From the NCBI GenBank assembly GCA_903847205.1, contig CAINDA010000052.1, forward strand, positions 95,959 through 159,958: 64,000 bases of DNA, given 5' to 3'. Source of the stretch: an uncultured Bacteroidota bacterium (lineage in GTDB: Bacteria; Bacteroidota; Bacteroidia; 2-12-FULL-35-15). Positions 61,861 through 64,000 of the stretch are shown here, one piece after another. Positions within the stretch are counted from its first letter, which is position 1. Every line of letters begins with the position of its first letter. The position numbers were made by a program, and so were the translations under genes. The notes under the pieces were generated by a model, which had not been told where the DNA came from, ran no database searches, and worked only from the letters and a program-made list of their open reading frames with translations.

Positions 61861-63339
61861 TTAAAGTTTTTCTAACAGGTATTTCGAAAACGAAAGCAGA
61901 TCACTTTCTTCAAACTTTTTTGCAATCAGCTGCACACCGAATGGCAGACCGTTTGAATGTTTTCCCATCGGGAGAGAAATAGCCGGAAGCCCTGTAATAT
62001 TGGCCTGTACAGTAAAAATATCTTCGAGGTACATAGCAATAGGGTCGGCGCCTTTCTGTCCGAATTCAAAGGCTGTTCCGGGTGTTGAGGGCATCAAAAT
62101 AAAATCGTAACCGGATAAAATTTCATTGGTTTTATTCTGCAGCAGCCTGCGGACACGCTGTGCTTTTGAATAATATGCATCGTAATATCCGGAACTCAAT
62201 ACAAATGTTCCAAGCATTATTCTGCGTTTTACTTCCTCACCAAAACCTTCCGAGCGCGACTTTTTGTAAACCGATTCAAGATCATCAGCCTTCGCACTCC
62301 TGTAGCCATAAGTAATGCCATCATACCGCGCTAAATTTGAAGATGCCTCTGCTGTTGTTAAAACATAATATGCAGGCACCATGTAATCCAGGTAAGGGAA
62401 ATCTACCGGTTCTACTGTGTGTCCGGAAGCTTTCAATTTATTTATAATATCGTGTAAGCGTGCTTTTATTTCAGGGTTCAGCCCGTCGTTCTCTAAACAG
62501 TCTTTTAAATAGGCTATTCGAAACAGGCTGCCATCTTTCTTAGCAGGAGCAAGTCCCCCTTCTTTTCCAGAAGGTGGTAAGGGGGATGTTTTTAATTCTT
62601 TTGAATATTCAGGAACAGGCTTCGATGAAACAGTGCTGTCATACTCATCACAACCCGACATAACTTCCATTATCAAAGCAGCATCGTCAATGTTTTTTGT
62701 AAGCGGCCCAATCTGGTCAAACGAAGAAGCATACGCAATTGCTCCGTATCTCGAAACCCTTCCATAGGTCGGCTTTAATCCTACAACACCGCAGAATGAT
62801 GCCGGCTGGCGTATAGAACCTCCCGTATCTGTTCCCAGCGCAGCCAGGCAGAAATCAGCCGCAACCGCTGCAGCAGAACCGCCGGAAGAACCGCCGGGCA
62901 CGCATTTTATATTACGAGGGTTGAGTACATTTCCGAAAGCAGAATTTTCATTTGAGCTGCCCATTGCAAACTCATCGCAGTTGCAGCGGCCTATAATTAT
63001 TGCATCTTCCGCCAGCAGACGCTCAACAACAGTAGCACTGAAAAGAGATTCAAAGCCTTCTAAAATTTTTGATGATGCCGAAAGTTTATGGCCTTTGTAA
63101 CAGATATTGTCTTTCAGCGCAATAACCATCCCGGCAAGTTTACCGGCGGTTTTCGACTGAATTTTTAAATCCACTTCAGCAGCTTTTTCAAGCGCTGATT
63201 TTTCAAAAACTTCAAGAAATGCGTTCAGGTGCTTACCCGCATTTATACGGCTTATGTATGATGCAGTGAGCGCAGCACAAGAAATTTTGCCGCTGAACAA
63301 GTCGGAATGGACTTCCGCAAGCGAGTTGTAGATTTTCAC
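61861..63339 (-). CDS. gatA: Asp/Glu-tRNA amidotransferase subunit A
   Basis: This is the amidase subunit that releases ammonia from glutamine to convert Glu-tRNA-Gln or Asp-tRNA-Asn. The Ser-cisSer-Lys triad is visible: K76 (IALKDNICYKG), S151 (PGGSSGGSAAA) and S175 (TDTGGSIRQPASFCG). It is 492 residues, slightly long, because residues ~251-271 (TSPLPPSGKEGGLAPAKKDG) are an in-frame insertion encoded by an interspersed repeat in the loop just before the usual LRIAY-type strand (here FRIAYLKDC). The rest is normal. It is downstream of tatA. Confidence 0.95.
   Translation of the reverse strand: MKIYNSLAEVHSDLFSGKISCAALTASYISRINAGKHLNAFLEVFEKSALEKAAEVDLKIQSKTAGKLAGMVIALKDNICYKGHKLSASSKILEGFESLFSATVVERLLAEDAIIIGRCNCDEFAMGSSNENSAFGNVLNPRNIKCVPGGSSGGSAAAVAADFCLAALGTDTGGSIRQPASFCGVVGLKPTYGRVSRYGAIAYASSFDQIGPLTKNIDDAALIMEVMSGCDEYDSTVSSKPVPEYSKELKTSPLPPSGKEGGLAPAKKDGSLFRIAYLKDCLENDGLNPEIKARLHDIINKLKASGHTVEPVDFPYLDYMVPAYYVLTTAEASSNLARYDGITYGYRSAKADDLESVYKKSRSEGFGEEVKRRIMLGTFVLSSGYYDAYYSKAQRVRRLLQNKTNEILSGYDFILMPSTPGTAFEFGQKGADPIAMYLEDIFTVQANITGLPAISLPMGKHSNGLPFGVQLIAKKFEESDLLSFSKYLLEKL
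62554..62586. repeat. Palindromic repeat inside gatA
   Basis: TCCCCCTT and AAGGGGGA form a perfect 8-bp stem around a 17-base loop containing TTCCAGAAGG. It is read in frame and encodes the Pro/Gly-rich loop of GatA. Confidence 0.8.
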
Positions 63340-63372
63340 AGTGGGAAACGGAGAGTGCTATTTATAAAAAAA

Positions 63373-63579
63373 TTAATCCTTTTTCTCTGGATGAGTCACT
63401 GTGCCGTTTTCGCCTTCAGTACCCTTTGATGCATCCTTAAATTCTTTCACGCCTTTTCCAAGCCCCTTCATTAATTCAGGAATTTTTTTACCGCCGAAAA
63501 GCAATAAAACAATTACCAAAACTACTATCATTTCCGAACCGCCCAGGCCCAAAAATCCAATTAAAACACTATTTAACAT
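63373..63579 (-). CDS. tatA: Twin-arginine translocase subunit TatA/E
   Basis: This 68-residue protein forms the export channel with TatC. It has an N-terminal membrane helix ([18 protein letters not shown]) followed by the conserved [21 protein letters not shown] hinge and amphipathic helix, then a charged tail. It lies 33 bp upstream of gatA on the same strand. TatC is not in the window. Confidence 0.95.
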   Translation of the reverse strand: MLNSVLIGFLGLGGSEMIVVLVIVLLLFGGKKIPELMKGLGKGVKEFKDASKGTEGENGTVTHPEKKD

Positions 63580-63604
63580 TTGGTTTTTATTTTAATTATT
63601 TAAA

Positions 63605-63612
63605 CAAAGGTA
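63605..63612 (-). promoter_or_regulatory. Candidate -7 element for tatA-gatA
   Basis: TACCTTTG on the minus strand (TAnnTTTG), ~25 bp upstream of the tatA start. No well-spaced TTG was seen. Confidence 0.4.
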
Positions 63613-63716
63613 AGGAAAAATTAATGTGAATTGCTTTATAACCTTCAAAAAGTAAATGGAAGGAAATGGCATTCCTTTTTCTGAATCTTATCGGCTTTAT
63701 TATAAAACTGGCGGTT

Positions 63717-64000
63717 GTCACTCAGAGCTTGTCGAAGAGTGTGGGAAGCCTGCCCGCATGTTTCGACAGGCTCAACATGACGGCGCACAAAAACACGCTC
63801 GGATTGAGCCAGGCAAAGGCTCAGAATGTCGAAGTGTGCCTGTCACTCTGAGCTTGTCGAAGAGTGTGCGTAAGCCAGCCCACATGTTTCGACAGGCTCA
63901 ACATGACGGCGCACAAAAACACGCTCGGATTGAGCCAGGCAAAGGCTCAGAATGTCGAAGTGTGCCTGTCACTCTGAGCTTGTCGAAGAGTGTGGGAAGC
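63717..64000. repeat. 125/126-bp tandem repeat running off the window edge
   Basis: Units begin GTCACTC at 63717, 63842 and 63968. Each holds the hairpin GAGCTTGTCGAAGAGTGT ... TTTCGACAGGCTCAACATGA followed by CACGCTCGGATTGAGCCAGG. It is the same family as 34515-34582 and 20933-20999. No gene is visible in 63580-64000. Confidence 0.9.

Noticed and set aside
1..64000. Insertion sequences, prophage, tRNA or rRNA genes
   Set aside because: No transposase, integrase, phage structural gene, tRNA T-loop signature in a cloverleaf context, or rRNA segment was seen on reading both strands.

Overview
The window looks like a chromosome segment from an uncultured member of the Bacteroidota. The evidence is the combination of a protein ending in a gliding-motility/type IX secretion C-terminal domain, a B-type succinate dehydrogenase (sdhC-A-B with one five-helix cytochrome b subunit), and families typical of the phylum (HYC_CC_PP, DUF4175, DUF4286, the FadL-like family next to coaX and lptC). 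Promoters of the Bacteroidota form TAnnTTTG are also visible, and Shine-Dalgarno sequences are almost absent. Base composition is moderately A+T rich. I see no rRNA, tRNA, insertion sequence or CRISPR array.

Layout. 0.1-6.3 kb: UbiA-like membrane protein, Xaa-Pro aminopeptidase and the sdhCAB operon. 6.4-16 kb: lipoproteins and secreted proteins, folK plus a deoxynucleoside kinase, a 10-unit 21-bp tandem repeat and a large secreted NIDO/PKD protein. 16-28 kb: envelope and housekeeping genes on the minus strand (CorC/HlyC-like protein, lptC, FadL-like protein, coaX, gltX, anti-sigma-like ATPase, DUF4175), with one plus-strand methyltransferase. 27.8-35.9 kb: an accessory region with a toxin-antitoxin pair bracketed by repeats, an exonuclease-LRR-transmembrane fusion beside a DUF6602/PD-(D/E)xK-like protein, an array of 16-bp palindromes every 41/42 bp, and three unrecognised genes of which two are paralogues. 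37.4-48.4 kb: a metal (probably copper/silver) efflux region with an HYC_CC_PP protein, a CusABC-type system and a P-type ATPase. 48.6-64 kb: kynureninase and kynurenine monooxygenase, TPR and lipoprotein genes, rsmA, dxs, mrp, a LysM lytic transglycosylase, gatA and tatA.

The most striking observation is in the metal efflux region. The CusA pump is in two pieces in permuted order: the C-terminal 632 residues come first and the N-terminal 425 residues lie 4.3 kb downstream, after cusC, two cusB-like genes and a small metal-binding lipoprotein. Put end to end the pieces give a full-length RND pump (1057 residues), cut in the cytoplasmic loop between TM4 and TM5. Closing the module into a circle restores the order cusA-cusC-cusB.

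Second is the exonuclease-LRR-TM/DUF6602 pair, a candidate uncharacterised defence module, with the palindrome array upstream of it. Third is a high load of intergenic interspersed repeats. Several have entered coding sequence: the signal peptide of cusC, an in-frame insertion in gatA, and possibly the first codons of rsmA.
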